64,000 bases of DNA from Mycolicibacterium sp. S2-37 (GTDB lineage Bacteria > Actinomycetota > Actinomycetes > Mycobacteriales > Mycobacteriaceae). The stretch is from NCBI RefSeq assembly GCF_017352375.1, contig NZ_JAFEVR010000004.1, forward strand, positions 1,178,001-1,242,000, in the 5' to 3' direction. The translations under genes and the position numbers were made by a program. The notes under the pieces were generated by a model. That model was given only the letters and a program-made list of their open reading frames with translations, was not told the DNA's origin and searched no databases. Shown in pieces: positions 1 to 8,293 of the stretch (the stretch's first letter is position 1; each line of letters starts with the position of its first letter).

Positions 1-243
1 GAAGGCGTCGATCTCCTCGGCGGTGTACGACACGACCTGTGCTCCCCGATTGGGGGAGACGACGACGAGCCCGTCGGCGGCGAGGCGGCGCAGGGCCTCG
101 CGCACCGGTGTGCGACTGAAACCAAGTGACTCGGCCAGCGCGGACTCCTTGAGCCGCGCACCCGGGGCAATCTCGCCCGCAGCAATTCGCTCCGACAGCA
201 ACTGATAGGCCCGCCCTGCTGCGTCGAGTCGCTTTGCCGCCAT
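1..243 (-). CDS. GntR-family transcriptional regulator, FCD-like (3' end beyond window)
   Basis: The first 81 residues are visible and the rest lies outside the window. They form a GntR winged-helix DNA-binding domain: the stretch around residues 25-60 has the GARLKE, LGFSRTPVREALRRLAADGL and RGAQV pattern of the FadR/FCD subgroup, whose C-terminal domain usually binds a carboxylic acid ligand. The ATG lies 2 bp after the stop of the lyase gene, so it is the last visible gene of the minus-strand cluster. It probably controls this cluster; palindromes at 5836-5845 and 5900-5909 fit FCD-type operators. The ligand is unknown but is likely an organic acid handled by the neighbouring enzymes. Confidence 0.85.
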   Translation of the reverse strand, partial: MAAKRLDAAGRAYQLLSERIAAGEIAPGARLKESALAESLGFSRTPVREALRRLAADGLVVVSPNRGAQVVSYTAEEIDAF

Positions 244-245
244 GC

Positions 246-1196
246 TCATTCCGGCCAGACGGCCCGCGCCAAATCATCGCGGCTTCCACCGCGCGAGACG
301 AACGACACCGGCGGTCGACGGGTCTGCTCGGCGACCAAAGTCACCACGCCCAGGTAGCGGCTCAAATCGATGCCGGTCTCGACGCCCAGCATGTCGCAGG
401 TGTGCACCAGATCCTCGGTCGGGGCGTTGCCCAGCACCTCGGGATCACCCGGAAACCACATGTCGCCACCGAGACCGCCGAACGCCGTCTCGAGCCAGTC
501 CGCACCAGCCGCCATGGCGGCGATCGCATTCGCCATCGCCAGCCCGTTGCGGTTGTGCAGGTGAACTCCCACCGCGAGCTGCGGATGGCGTTCGCGCACA
601 GCACTAATGCCGGGCACCATCTCGTACGGGTGTTCCATTCCCGACGTCGCCGCGAGGTATATTCCCGTCGCACCGGCGCCGACGGCGGCATCGACGACTG
701 CGATCGTCCGGTCCCACGCCACCGGACCGTGGGCCGGAGCGAAGAACGCGCATGCGACACCGACGGTGAGATCGGCACCGCTCTCACGAACCAACGGACC
801 GATCTGCGCGAGTTCGTCCAACACCTGGGCAGTCGTGCGGTTCTGGTTACGCCTGCTGACTTCTTCGTCCGCCGAGACGACGACCACGATCTCGTCGAGA
901 CCGGTTTGCACCGCGCGGTGCGCGCCCCGCAGATTGGGCACCAAACCGCGGTAGCGGACACCCGCGGGCCGGGGCACACCGGCCATCACCTCGGCGGCGT
1001 CCGCCAGCTGCGGCAGGACGGTGGGGTGGGCGAACGACACCGCTTCGATCTCGCGGACGCCGGCCTCGATCAGCCGCTCGACCACCCCGATCTTGGTCTC
1101 GGTCGCCAGGATTGGGTCGTAGACCGCTTGCAACCCATCCCGCAACCCGACCTCGACGACCCGGATCCGGCTCGGCAGTGGGGGCAATCCGGTCAT
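246..1196 (-). CDS. HMG-CoA-lyase-family (HMGL-like) acyl-CoA lyase
   Basis: A 316-residue TIM-barrel lyase of the 3-hydroxy-3-methylglutaryl-CoA lyase family, which performs retro-Claisen cleavage of branched hydroxyacyl-CoAs. Visible active-site elements are the GLRDG motif (R19, D20), the metal-binding H212/H214 of HLHNRNG and N257 of LGNAPTEDL. The mobile glycine-rich loop reads GLGGDMWFPG, with Asp245 where true HMG-CoA lyases have the catalytic Cys. The substrate may therefore differ, for example citramalyl-CoA; a Chloroflexus citramalyl-CoA lyase belongs to this family. It overlaps the CoA-transferase gene by 4 bp (ATGA), so the two are probably translationally coupled. Confidence 0.85.
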   Translation of the reverse strand: MTGLPPLPSRIRVVEVGLRDGLQAVYDPILATETKIGVVERLIEAGVREIEAVSFAHPTVLPQLADAAEVMAGVPRPAGVRYRGLVPNLRGAHRAVQTGLDEIVVVVSADEEVSRRNQNRTTAQVLDELAQIGPLVRESGADLTVGVACAFFAPAHGPVAWDRTIAVVDAAVGAGATGIYLAATSGMEHPYEMVPGISAVRERHPQLAVGVHLHNRNGLAMANAIAAMAAGADWLETAFGGLGGDMWFPGDPEVLGNAPTEDLVHTCDMLGVETGIDLSRYLGVVTLVAEQTRRPPVSFVSRGGSRDDLARAVWPE

Positions 1197-2419
1197 GCCA
1201 CGCCCGTCTCCCGCAAGCGGGCCAATTCCTCGGTGCTGACACCGAGTTCACGGGTCAGGACCTCCTCGGTGTGCGCGCCGAGGCCAGGGCCGGCCCATCG
1301 GATGGTGCCCGGCGAACGACTGAGCCGAGGAACCACGTTCTGCATCGCCAGCGGGCCGAGACGATCGTGGTTGACCTCGACGATCGACTGGCGGGCCTGG
1401 TAGTGCTCGTCGGCGAGCATGTCAGGGGCACGGTAGATCTGGCCGAACGGCACGCCGTGTGACTCGAGGATCTTCTCGATGTCGGCGGCCTCCAGACCGC
1501 GTGTCCACTCCGCGACCAGTGCGTCGAGTTCAGCCTGGCGTTCACCGCGTGCGCCGTGGGTCGCGAACCGCTCGTCATCGGCGAGTTCCGGACGACCCAT
1601 TGCCTGCGCCAGCCGGCGGAACACGGTGTCCTGGTTCGCGGCGATCAACATCCACAGGTTGTCGCTCGTCGGATACACATTGCTGGGCGCCACGTTCGGC
1701 AATACGGCACCGGTGCGCTCGCGGATATAGCCGGTCTGCTGATACTCCGGCACCGTCGATTCCATCATCGCCAGCACCGCCTCGTAGATGGCCGAGTCGA
1801 CGACCTGGCCGAGGCCCGTTCGGCTGCGTTCGTGCAGCGCCGCCAGCGCCCCCAACGTGCCGTAAGTGGCGGCGAGGGAGTCGCCGATCGAGATTCCGAC
1901 GCGACTGGGTGGCGTGCTCGGATCACCCACGATGTACCGCAGACCGCCCATCGCCTCGCCGATGGCCCCGTACCCCGCGCGGTTGGCGTAGGGACCCGAC
2001 TGACCGAACCCGGACACACGCACCATGATCAGGCCCGGGTTCTGCTCGGCCAACCGTTCATAGCCCAACCCCCAACGCTCGAGGGTTCCGGGACGGAAGT
2101 TCTCGACCACGATGTCGGCTCGCGCGGCCAGTCGGCGCGCAAGGTCCTGTCCTTCGGCAGTACGAAGGTTGCACGTCACCGAACGCTTGTTCCGTGCCAC
2201 CACCGACCACCAGAGGGACTCTCCCGACGGGCGCTGATGGCCCCACTCCCGCATGGGATCTCCGCGACTCGGGTCCTCCAGCTTGATCACATCGGCGCCG
2301 AGGTCCCCGAGCAGCTGACCGCAGAACGGCCCGGCGATGAGCTGTCCCATTTCCACGACCCGGATGCCGGCCAACGGGCCCGTCGGCGTCGATTCGTCCA
2401 CGTTCTTCTCTTCCTTCAT
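1193..2419 (-). CDS. Family III (CaiB/BaiF) acyl-CoA transferase
   Basis: A 408-residue CaiB/BaiF-type CoA transferase. The N-terminal half has the family signatures GQLIAGPFCGQLLGDLGADVIKLE, a VVENFRPG segment and an IGDSLAA segment carrying the expected catalytic Asp. Such enzymes move CoA between a donor such as succinyl-CoA and a free carboxylic acid. Paired with the downstream lyase (4-bp overlap), it most likely activates the acid that the lyase then cleaves. It also overlaps the upstream permease gene by 4 bp. The N-terminus (MKEEKNVDES) is charged and the exact start is less certain than the core. Confidence 0.88.
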   Translation of the reverse strand: MKEEKNVDESTPTGPLAGIRVVEMGQLIAGPFCGQLLGDLGADVIKLEDPSRGDPMREWGHQRPSGESLWWSVVARNKRSVTCNLRTAEGQDLARRLAARADIVVENFRPGTLERWGLGYERLAEQNPGLIMVRVSGFGQSGPYANRAGYGAIGEAMGGLRYIVGDPSTPPSRVGISIGDSLAATYGTLGALAALHERSRTGLGQVVDSAIYEAVLAMMESTVPEYQQTGYIRERTGAVLPNVAPSNVYPTSDNLWMLIAANQDTVFRRLAQAMGRPELADDERFATHGARGERQAELDALVAEWTRGLEAADIEKILESHGVPFGQIYRAPDMLADEHYQARQSIVEVNHDRLGPLAMQNVVPRLSRSPGTIRWAGPGLGAHTEEVLTRELGVSTEELARLRETGVA

Positions 2420-3234
2420 CGAATACCCACCCTTGCCTTCACCCGCCGCTCGACGGCCAGCATCGCCAGCACCGGACCGAGTGCCAACAGACCGATGAAC
2501 AGCACTTGGCCGGCGATCTGTTCGATCCGGACATTGGCGACGTTGTTGACCAGCTCGCGACCCAAACCGATGTCAGCGCTGAACATCTCGGCGAGTACCA
2601 GTCCGAGGAAGGTCAACCCGAAGCTGATCCGCAGCGCCACCAACACCGTCGGTAGCAGCGCGGGCAGCACGATCTTGGTCACCCGCTGCCACCACGTCAG
2701 CTTGAGTGCATCGGCGAGCCGGACCAGTTTTGTGTCCATCGTTGCGGTGGCCCCCATGACGAGCAGCGCCACCGGGAACACCCCGTGCAGGAACGCGAAC
2801 ACGATTCGGCTTGGTTCACCGAGCCCAAGCAGCAGCAGGAAGACGGGGTACAGCGTCACCTTCGGGATGCTGTACAGCGCGAACAGGGGAGTCTGGAACA
2901 CCTTCGACCAGAACTGAGACTGACCGAGCACGAATCCGACCAGCGCGCCGACCACGGCTGCGAGCACCCACGAGATGATCAGCAGCCGAATCGAAGTGAT
3001 CACGCTCTCCTGGTACGCCGGCCGCTGCAGATCGTCGATCAGGCCTTCCGCTGCCTGCAGGGGACCGGGAAATACCAAGCTGTCCAGAAGCGCCGCCACG
3101 ATGGCCCAGACGAAGACGAGCACACACGGCACCACCAGCAGCCCGAGGAATCCGCGGGCCGCGCCCGCGGCGCGGTTCGGTGGGTTCTTGGTCCCCGGGG
3201 GCGCCGTCACGGCGCGATCGGTCACCGCCCTCAT
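2416..3234 (-). CDS. ABC transporter permease (NitT/TauT/SsuC type)
   Basis: A 272-residue inner-membrane permease of the nitrate/sulfonate/taurine import class, with about six hydrophobic helices and the EAA-like cytoplasmic loop near residues 175-205 (ADALKLTWWQRVTKIVLPALLP) that docks on the ATPase. It is one of two permeases in a complete importer: ATPase at 4007-4810, lipoprotein receptor at 4807-5793. All joints in this cluster are 4-bp overlaps, indicating one transcript. The family often carries sulfonates, thiamine precursors or aromatic acids; here the neighbouring CoA enzymes suggest a carboxylate, which is an inference. Confidence 0.88.
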   Translation of the reverse strand: MRAVTDRAVTAPPGTKNPPNRAAGAARGFLGLLVVPCVLVFVWAIVAALLDSLVFPGPLQAAEGLIDDLQRPAYQESVITSIRLLIISWVLAAVVGALVGFVLGQSQFWSKVFQTPLFALYSIPKVTLYPVFLLLLGLGEPSRIVFAFLHGVFPVALLVMGATATMDTKLVRLADALKLTWWQRVTKIVLPALLPTVLVALRISFGLTFLGLVLAEMFSADIGLGRELVNNVANVRIEQIAGQVLFIGLLALGPVLAMLAVERRVKARVGIR

Positions 3235-4010
3235 CGCGCCACCCCCGGTTGTCGCTTCGCCAGGAAGGCGAATACCGCGTTCACCAGCGTCGCCAGCGCG
3301 AACACCAGCAGCACGCCGGCGTACATGTCGGCGAACGCGAAGTCGTTGTACGCCCGCGAGATGAAGTGTCCGAGCCCGGAGGTGGACAGCACGAACTCAC
3401 TGGCCAGGACGCCGATCAAGGCGTAAGACAGCGCCAGTCGCGACCCCGTGACGATGTGCGGCAACGCGGCGGGAACGAGGATCTTCGTCGCGCGCGCGAG
3501 CCTGCTCAGTTGCAGCGACGCGGCGAGCCGGATGATCGTGGTCGGCGTCGCGTCGAGTCCCGTCAGCGTCGAGGTAATCACCACAACGATCGCGAACATG
3601 GTGCCGAGCAACACGATCGGCACCAACCCGACACCAAGCACCGCCACGATGAGCGGATACAGGGCGAAGGTGGGGATCGCGTAATAGATGGTGAGCCACG
3701 GCTCGACCACACTGCGCAGCGGCCGGATCTCCCAGAGCGTCACTCCTACGAACACACCCAGGACGATGGCCAGCACGAAGGCGAGCGCGATCGCCGACAG
3801 CGACGGGACGAGCGCTGCGGACCAGAACTCCCCTGCCGCGAGCAGCTTTCCGAGTTGAATGACCATCTCGCTCAACGGGATGACCGAGAACGGGTCCACC
3901 AGTCCGACTCTCGGCGCAACCTCCAGGAACACCGCCGTGGCGGCGGCAATCACCGCGACCCATCCGCGGACCGTCAACCCCGCGCGGCGTTCCACTCTCG
4001 CGGCCGTCAC
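3231..4010 (-). CDS. ABC transporter permease (NitT/TauT/SsuC type), second subunit
   Basis: The second permease, 259 residues if started at the GTG at 4010. That start overlaps the ATPase stop as GTGA, the same arrangement as the other joints of the operon; a longer reading from 4064 would run deep into the ATPase gene. It has the EAA loop around RLAASLQLSRLARATKILVPAALP and about six membrane segments. It would form a heterodimeric channel with the 2416-3234 product. Confidence 0.85.
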   Translation of the reverse strand: MTAARVERRAGLTVRGWVAVIAAATAVFLEVAPRVGLVDPFSVIPLSEMVIQLGKLLAAGEFWSAALVPSLSAIALAFVLAIVLGVFVGVTLWEIRPLRSVVEPWLTIYYAIPTFALYPLIVAVLGVGLVPIVLLGTMFAIVVVITSTLTGLDATPTTIIRLAASLQLSRLARATKILVPAALPHIVTGSRLALSYALIGVLASEFVLSTSGLGHFISRAYNDFAFADMYAGVLLVFALATLVNAVFAFLAKRQPGVAR

Positions 4011-4810
4011 GTCACGGCCTGCTCGGCCATGGCCCGCTCGGCCTCCCCGCGGATCTGTTGCCATACCTGCTCGACCAGCCGGGCCGCCGCCGGCGAACCG
4101 AGCAGATCGGGACTCCGCTCGGCGGGCAGGTCGACAGGGTAATCGCCCAGAATGGTTCCCGGTCGTGCGCTCATGACGAGCACGCGATCAGAGAGCAGAA
4201 CCGCCTCAGAGATGCTGTGCGTCACGAAAAGTACGGTCGTGCCGCTGTCTCGCACCACCTTCAGCAGTTCCAGTCCGAGCACGGTACGCGTCTGCTCGTC
4301 GAGCGCGCCGAACGGCTCGTCGGCGAGGATCAAGTCCGGCTGGGTGGAGAGCACCCGCGCGATCGCGGTGCGCTGCCGCATGCCTCCGGAGAGCTGGTGC
4401 GGGTAGGCGCCGGCGAACCTGGACAGCCCGACCCGCCGCAGCGTCTCCTCCGCGACGCGGCGCCGCTCCCGTTTCGGCACGCCCTGGGTTTCGAGCGCGA
4501 AGGCAGCGTTGTCCAGCACAGTGCGCCAAGGCAGGACCGCCGCCTCCTGGAAGACGATGCCTGTCTGACGGCGAGGCCCGACTTGCCGTTGACCGTCGAA
4601 GGTGACTTCTCCCGCAGTGGGGGATTGCAATCCGCCGATGATGTCGAGCAAGGTCGATTTCCCGCATCCGGACGGCCCAACGAGCGCCGTGAACGAGCCC
4701 GCCGCAAGCGTCAGATTGGTCGGCGCAAGGGCATGAACGTCTCCGAAGTGTCGCTCGACATTGGCGACGGCGACCTCGGTACCCCCGACCTGAGATTGCG
4801 AGCGGGTCAC
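4007..4810 (-). CDS. ABC transporter ATP-binding protein (SsuB/TauB type)
   Basis: A 267-residue ATPase that powers the adjacent importer. Walker A is GPSGCGKST near residue 50, the Q-loop is VFQEAAVLPW, the ABC signature is LSGGMRQR, Walker B is LILADEPFGALD and the switch His is in FVTHS. This matches the SsuB/TauB class closely. It overlaps the receptor gene upstream and the permease gene downstream by 4 bp each. The substrate cannot be told from the ATPase. Confidence 0.92.
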   Translation of the reverse strand: MTRSQSQVGGTEVAVANVERHFGDVHALAPTNLTLAAGSFTALVGPSGCGKSTLLDIIGGLQSPTAGEVTFDGQRQVGPRRQTGIVFQEAAVLPWRTVLDNAAFALETQGVPKRERRRVAEETLRRVGLSRFAGAYPHQLSGGMRQRTAIARVLSTQPDLILADEPFGALDEQTRTVLGLELLKVVRDSGTTVLFVTHSISEAVLLSDRVLVMSARPGTILGDYPVDLPAERSPDLLGSPAAARLVEQVWQQIRGEAERAMAEQAVT

Positions 4811-5793
4811 GGCAGTTCGCCCTTGGCGCTCTCCGGCAGGTACTCGGTCGTGGCCAGAGACTTCCAGTCGACGGATTCGATCCCGTCAGTGAGCGCGAGT
4901 CCCTTCGCCGCCGCGCTGAGCGCCTGCGGGTTGAACGACACGCTCCAATGACCGGCTTTGACCGCATTGGCAACCAGATCGGTGGCCACCTGCGGATCGA
5001 TGTCGGTGGACTCGGCCCACAGCTTGGCTGCGTCGCCGGGGTTCTGCTTGATCCACTCGACGGACTTGCTGTAACCGTCGAGCAGGGCACGCGCCTGTTC
5101 TGGATTCTTCTGCGCATAATCACGCCCGCTGACGATCACCGTCTGCTGGTACACCGGGACAAATTGGGAACTGTCGACCACGACCTTGAGTTGGCCCTCT
5201 TGTTCGGCGACCGTTCGTGGTGACGCGTAGGTCACGTCGACCTCGTTGGCCTCGAGTAGAGCGATGCCCGCACCCGAGCCACCGGTCGATTTGCGCTCAA
5301 CACCGGAGATCCCGGCGGCTTCGGGCACGAGGAAGGACATGGCCTGCGTGACCGATCCGGGATTGGTGAATCCCCAGCGTTTGCCGGCGGTTTGTTCGAC
5401 CGAGGTGATCGGGGACCCTTCGAGCGCAACCCAGAGGACGTCGGAAACGGACTGCACACCGCCACCGATGGCTTGCACCGGCGCGTTCTCTTGAAAACCT
5501 TTCACAACGGCTCCCGTAGCGACTTCGCCGAACGGCAGACGCCCGGCTACCACGTTCTGCAGCGTGGTGCCCCCGCCCTCGGCGGGCACGATCTTCGCGA
5601 TCACCACACCGGCGTCTTCGAAGAATCCCTGCGCCTGTCCGACTTTCCACGGCAGGCCGTACAAGTCCTCGGGATGGGTCACGGAGATCTCGATGCCTGC
5701 TGGTCCGTCCGCGGACTCGGAGCCCGAGCCACAACCGCTCAGTACCAGCGCGGTCGCACCGACTACCGCAATCAGGCCGACGCATCGACGCAT
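4807..5793 (-). CDS. ABC transporter substrate-binding lipoprotein (NMT1/SsuA-like)
   Basis: A 328-residue secreted receptor of the importer. The ATG at 5793 is preferred because GGAGGA sits 6-7 nt before it and the product then begins with a classic lipoprotein signal: MRR, a hydrophobic stretch, and lipobox LSGC with lipidated Cys21. The mature protein has the NMT1/SsuA two-lobe fold pattern, including GLPWKVGQAQGFF and an AEGGGTT segment. It is the first gene of the minus-strand operon. The upstream region holds two palindromes that could bind the GntR protein encoded at the far end of the operon. Confidence 0.87.
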   Translation of the reverse strand: MRRCVGLIAVVGATALVLSGCGSGSESADGPAGIEISVTHPEDLYGLPWKVGQAQGFFEDAGVVIAKIVPAEGGGTTLQNVVAGRLPFGEVATGAVVKGFQENAPVQAIGGGVQSVSDVLWVALEGSPITSVEQTAGKRWGFTNPGSVTQAMSFLVPEAAGISGVERKSTGGSGAGIALLEANEVDVTYASPRTVAEQEGQLKVVVDSSQFVPVYQQTVIVSGRDYAQKNPEQARALLDGYSKSVEWIKQNPGDAAKLWAESTDIDPQVATDLVANAVKAGHWSVSFNPQALSAAAKGLALTDGIESVDWKSLATTEYLPESAKGELP

Positions 5794-5835
5794 GACATCC
5801 TCCGCTCTGTGATCTGTGCCATATGTCTCCCCATC

Positions 5836-5845
5836 TTGCATACAA
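5836..5845. promoter_or_regulatory. Putative GntR/FCD operator 1
   Basis: TTGCATACAA is nearly palindromic and matches the TTGTNNACAA-like sites bound by many FCD-type GntR regulators. It lies 43 bp upstream of the ABC-operon start, just downstream of a possible minus-strand -35 (TTGACT, 5861-5856), where a bound repressor would block transcription. The assignment rests on pattern and context only. Confidence 0.45.
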
Positions 5846-5899
5846 TTCCGCGCCGAGTCAACGACTCAACTCGCCTACTGACGACGTACAGGCACTTTT

Positions 5900-5909
5900 T
5901 GTACACAAT
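5900..5909. promoter_or_regulatory. Putative GntR/FCD operator 2
   Basis: TTGTACACAA has perfect TTGT/ACAA arms. It sits 7 bp upstream of the TTGACA -35 box of the divergent transporter gene and 64 bp from operator 1. The pair could let one regulator control both directions. Confidence 0.45.
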
Positions 5910-5916
5910 GTGGTCT

Positions 5917-5946
5917 TGACAGCAGTGACGCGGCGCACATAGCCTC
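5917..5946 (+). promoter_or_regulatory. Predicted promoter of the 2-hydroxycarboxylate transporter gene
   Basis: A perfect -35 TTGACA (5917-5922) is followed by a TANNNT-type -10 TAGCCT (5941-5946) with 18-bp spacing. Transcription would start near 5953, giving a leader of about 70 nt before the ATG at 6026. A GAGTC-AAC-GACTC inverted repeat lies at 5855-5867, between the two predicted operators. Confidence 0.5.
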
Positions 5947-6025
5947 CGGACTGTCGCAGAGATGACCGTCGACTGCAGAGCACCTTCGCCGCGCTGTCGA
6001 GTTCACCGCTAAGTCAAGGAGCCCG

Positions 6026-7369
6026 ATGACGTCCGCTCGCGGGATGCAGGCCGACACCGAAGCAACAACTGGGCGCAAACCCGACATGAACGCCACCCTC
6101 GGACTGCCTCCGAAGTGGTTCATTCCGACCGCACTGGTTGTCGTCGTCTTGGCTTTCGCCTTGGCGCCGGCTCCCGGCATGACGAGCGGTTTCGCCATCA
6201 CCATGGCCATCGGTGGTCTGTTGATGGTGGTTGGCAACGCGATTCCCGGCTTCAGCAAGATCGGTGGCGGCGTCATCCTGGCCATCCTCTTACCGGCTGT
6301 CCTGCACACCTATGGCTTGATGCCCGCACCAGCGGCGGCCGCGATCGAGGACTTCTACGACCTGTCGGAGTTCGGCGAATTCATTGTTGCCGCACTGATT
6401 GTCGGCAGCATCTTGGGAATGAACCGCGCCGTACTCATCAAAGCCGGTTCGCGAATCATCCTCCCCATCATCGCGACCATCGCGGTCTGCTTCTCGCTCT
6501 TCGGCGTGATCGGGTGGCTCACCGGTTACGGTGCCGGAAAGATGCTGTTCTTCGTCGTCGGTCCGGTGCTCGGTGGCGGCGTCGCGGCTGGCGCTATCCC
6601 GATTTCTGAGCTCATCGCCACCAACTCCGGCGGAGAGGCGGAGCAGTACCTCTCCCAACTTGTGCCAGCGGTCGTGGTGGCCAACACCGTGTGCATCATC
6701 ATTGCCGGCTTACTCGCGTGGATGGGGCGTCGGCGTACCAACCTGTTCCGCAACTTCAACGGCAACGGCGAACTCGCCAGCGCCAAGACCCGGCTGTTCA
6801 AACCGGAGTCAGCCCACGTCGCCCCCGTCGATGCCGTGAATAGCACCATCACCGGATTCTTCACTGCGGGGGTGCTTTTCATCGTGGCCAACGCCATCGC
6901 AGGGTTCATACCGTCGATCCACAGCTACGTCATCCTCATCATCATGTGCGCGGTGGCGAAGGTTTTCCTGCCCATCCCGGACAAGATCGTGGACGCGGCT
7001 GACCTCTGGTACCGCATGGTGGCCAACGCCTTCATCCCCGCGGTGCTGGTTGCCGTCAGCATCGTTGCCATCGATTTCCGCTTGGTGATCTCGCTACTCG
7101 CTGACCCGATCTACATGCTGTCCACCGTCGCCGTGGTCATCGTGGCCACACTGGCAGCGGGTTTCATCGGTTGGCTGGTCAACCTCTACTTCATCGAATC
7201 GGCCATCTCCGGCGGACTGGGGCTCGCGGACTTCGGGTCGAGCGGCGATCTAGCCGTCCTTGGCGCATCCCAACGGCTGGAACTGCTTCCCTTCCTGTCC
7301 ATCTCGTCGCGCATCGGTGGCGGCTTGGTCGTCCTCGTACTGTCACTGCTGGGCCCGATACTCCTCTAG
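6026..7369 (+). CDS. 2-hydroxycarboxylate transporter family (2HCT/CCS) symporter
   Basis: A 447-residue, strongly hydrophobic protein with the inverted-repeat layout of the 2-hydroxycarboxylate transporter family (citrate, malate, lactate and citramalate carriers such as CitS, CimH and MaeN). The two re-entrant-loop signatures are visible: VLGGGVAAGAIPISE near residue 190, and AISGGLGLADFGSSGDLAVLGASQRLEL with SRIGGG near the C-terminus, whose Arg binds substrate carboxylate in characterised members. AAGGAG precedes the ATG. It diverges from the ABC/CoA-transferase/lyase operon and probably shares its regulator. The exact acid is unknown. Confidence 0.87.
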   Translation: MTSARGMQADTEATTGRKPDMNATLGLPPKWFIPTALVVVVLAFALAPAPGMTSGFAITMAIGGLLMVVGNAIPGFSKIGGGVILAILLPAVLHTYGLMPAPAAAAIEDFYDLSEFGEFIVAALIVGSILGMNRAVLIKAGSRIILPIIATIAVCFSLFGVIGWLTGYGAGKMLFFVVGPVLGGGVAAGAIPISELIATNSGGEAEQYLSQLVPAVVVANTVCIIIAGLLAWMGRRRTNLFRNFNGNGELASAKTRLFKPESAHVAPVDAVNSTITGFFTAGVLFIVANAIAGFIPSIHSYVILIIMCAVAKVFLPIPDKIVDAADLWYRMVANAFIPAVLVAVSIVAIDFRLVISLLADPIYMLSTVAVVIVATLAAGFIGWLVNLYFIESAISGGLGLADFGSSGDLAVLGASQRLELLPFLSISSRIGGGLVVLVLSLLGPILL

Positions 7370-7535
7370 CTGGTCCGCACGTGGTCGTGCTCTACTCGCT
7401 GGTCAGCCGAGGGCAAACCGGCGTACGAACCGCACGGAGCTTCCAGCGCATCTCGACCGACGCATTGGCCTGGTCTCTGCGTAACGACCGCTACAGGGTT
7501 TCGGCGGCCACGCGCGCCCGGCCTCGCTACGGTGC

Positions 7536-7686
7536 GACGAACTGGACCTACTGACACACCTGGCCCGCTTGCAGGCAGTCGGCGCGACGAACACAGGCCG
7601 ACGGGATCGAACCCGACAGCAGCCGCGCCGAACTGGCTGACCCACCAGGCAACGAGTTCAGCATCATGACCTCGCTCTATCGGTAA
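7536..7686 (+). pseudogene. C-terminal remnant of a VOC/glyoxalase-like protein, frameshifted
   Basis: From 7536 one frame reads DELDLLTHLARLQAVGAT, the helix common before the last strands of VOC-superfamily proteins. After a shift of frame near 7600 another reads ELADPPGNEFSIM and then stops at 7684-7686, matching the family's LADPEGNEF C-terminal motif. The order and spacing fit one broken gene. No start or N-terminal half was found. Confidence 0.55.
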
Positions 7687-8134
7687 GGCACGTACCAAAC
7701 ACGCACCGGGCTACGAATGGACCGGAAGAAACACTATGCGGTTCGAGGGTGTCGCCCGGCGGGTGAATCCTGCGAACTCGCGACAGTTCTCAGCTAATCG
7801 ACTTCGTGGATGTGCTCGATCGCAAACTGGCGGTTCATGGCATCAACGTCATCTGGGATCTCGGCCGGCAGGGCGTGTGATGTGTTGGGCACAGGTGGTA
7901 TCGCCAGTCTGGCAGCCACGGCTTCTATTCGCTTCAGTGCCTTGCGTGAGTCGTGAACGGTGTCGCTCGCCAGAACGCGCGCAGCTGACTCACCAACGCC
8001 GCCTCAGTATCAACGGTCCTCAAGTGATTCTTCCCAGGAATGGACTTCGGAGTACATAGCACCGACCCAGCCAAAGGCGAACGCGGCAACCCCATGCCGT
8101 CACCTTCCCGTCCCTTACCGCCGCCTCTTCTACC

Positions 8135-8293
8135 TCACTCAGTAGGGCCCTCTGACACCAAAGCATCAGCGATCGGTTTCGCGACCCTGTGGTCCAGCCG
8201 CCGAGACTCCGATACCTGCTTGGCCAATACGGGGAACGCACCCGCCAGCCGGTGGGTGGTCTCGGCTCCGACCGTCAGTGCATGTTGAGCCCG
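8135..8293 (-). pseudogene. Possible N-terminal remnant of an acyl-CoA-dehydrogenase-like flavoprotein
   Basis: The minus strand encodes about 50 codons without a clear start. The segment LAGAFPVLAKQVSESRRLDHRVAKPIADAL resembles the N-terminal helices of acyl-CoA-dehydrogenase/HsaA-type monooxygenases. It stops at 8137-8135. The assignment rests on a short, weak resemblance. Confidence 0.3.

Noticed and set aside
7736..8059. A 107-codon plus-strand ORF in the non-coding stretch
   Set aside because: Composition is Arg/Ser-rich without similarity, it has no ribosome-binding site, and other frames nearby look like decayed genes.
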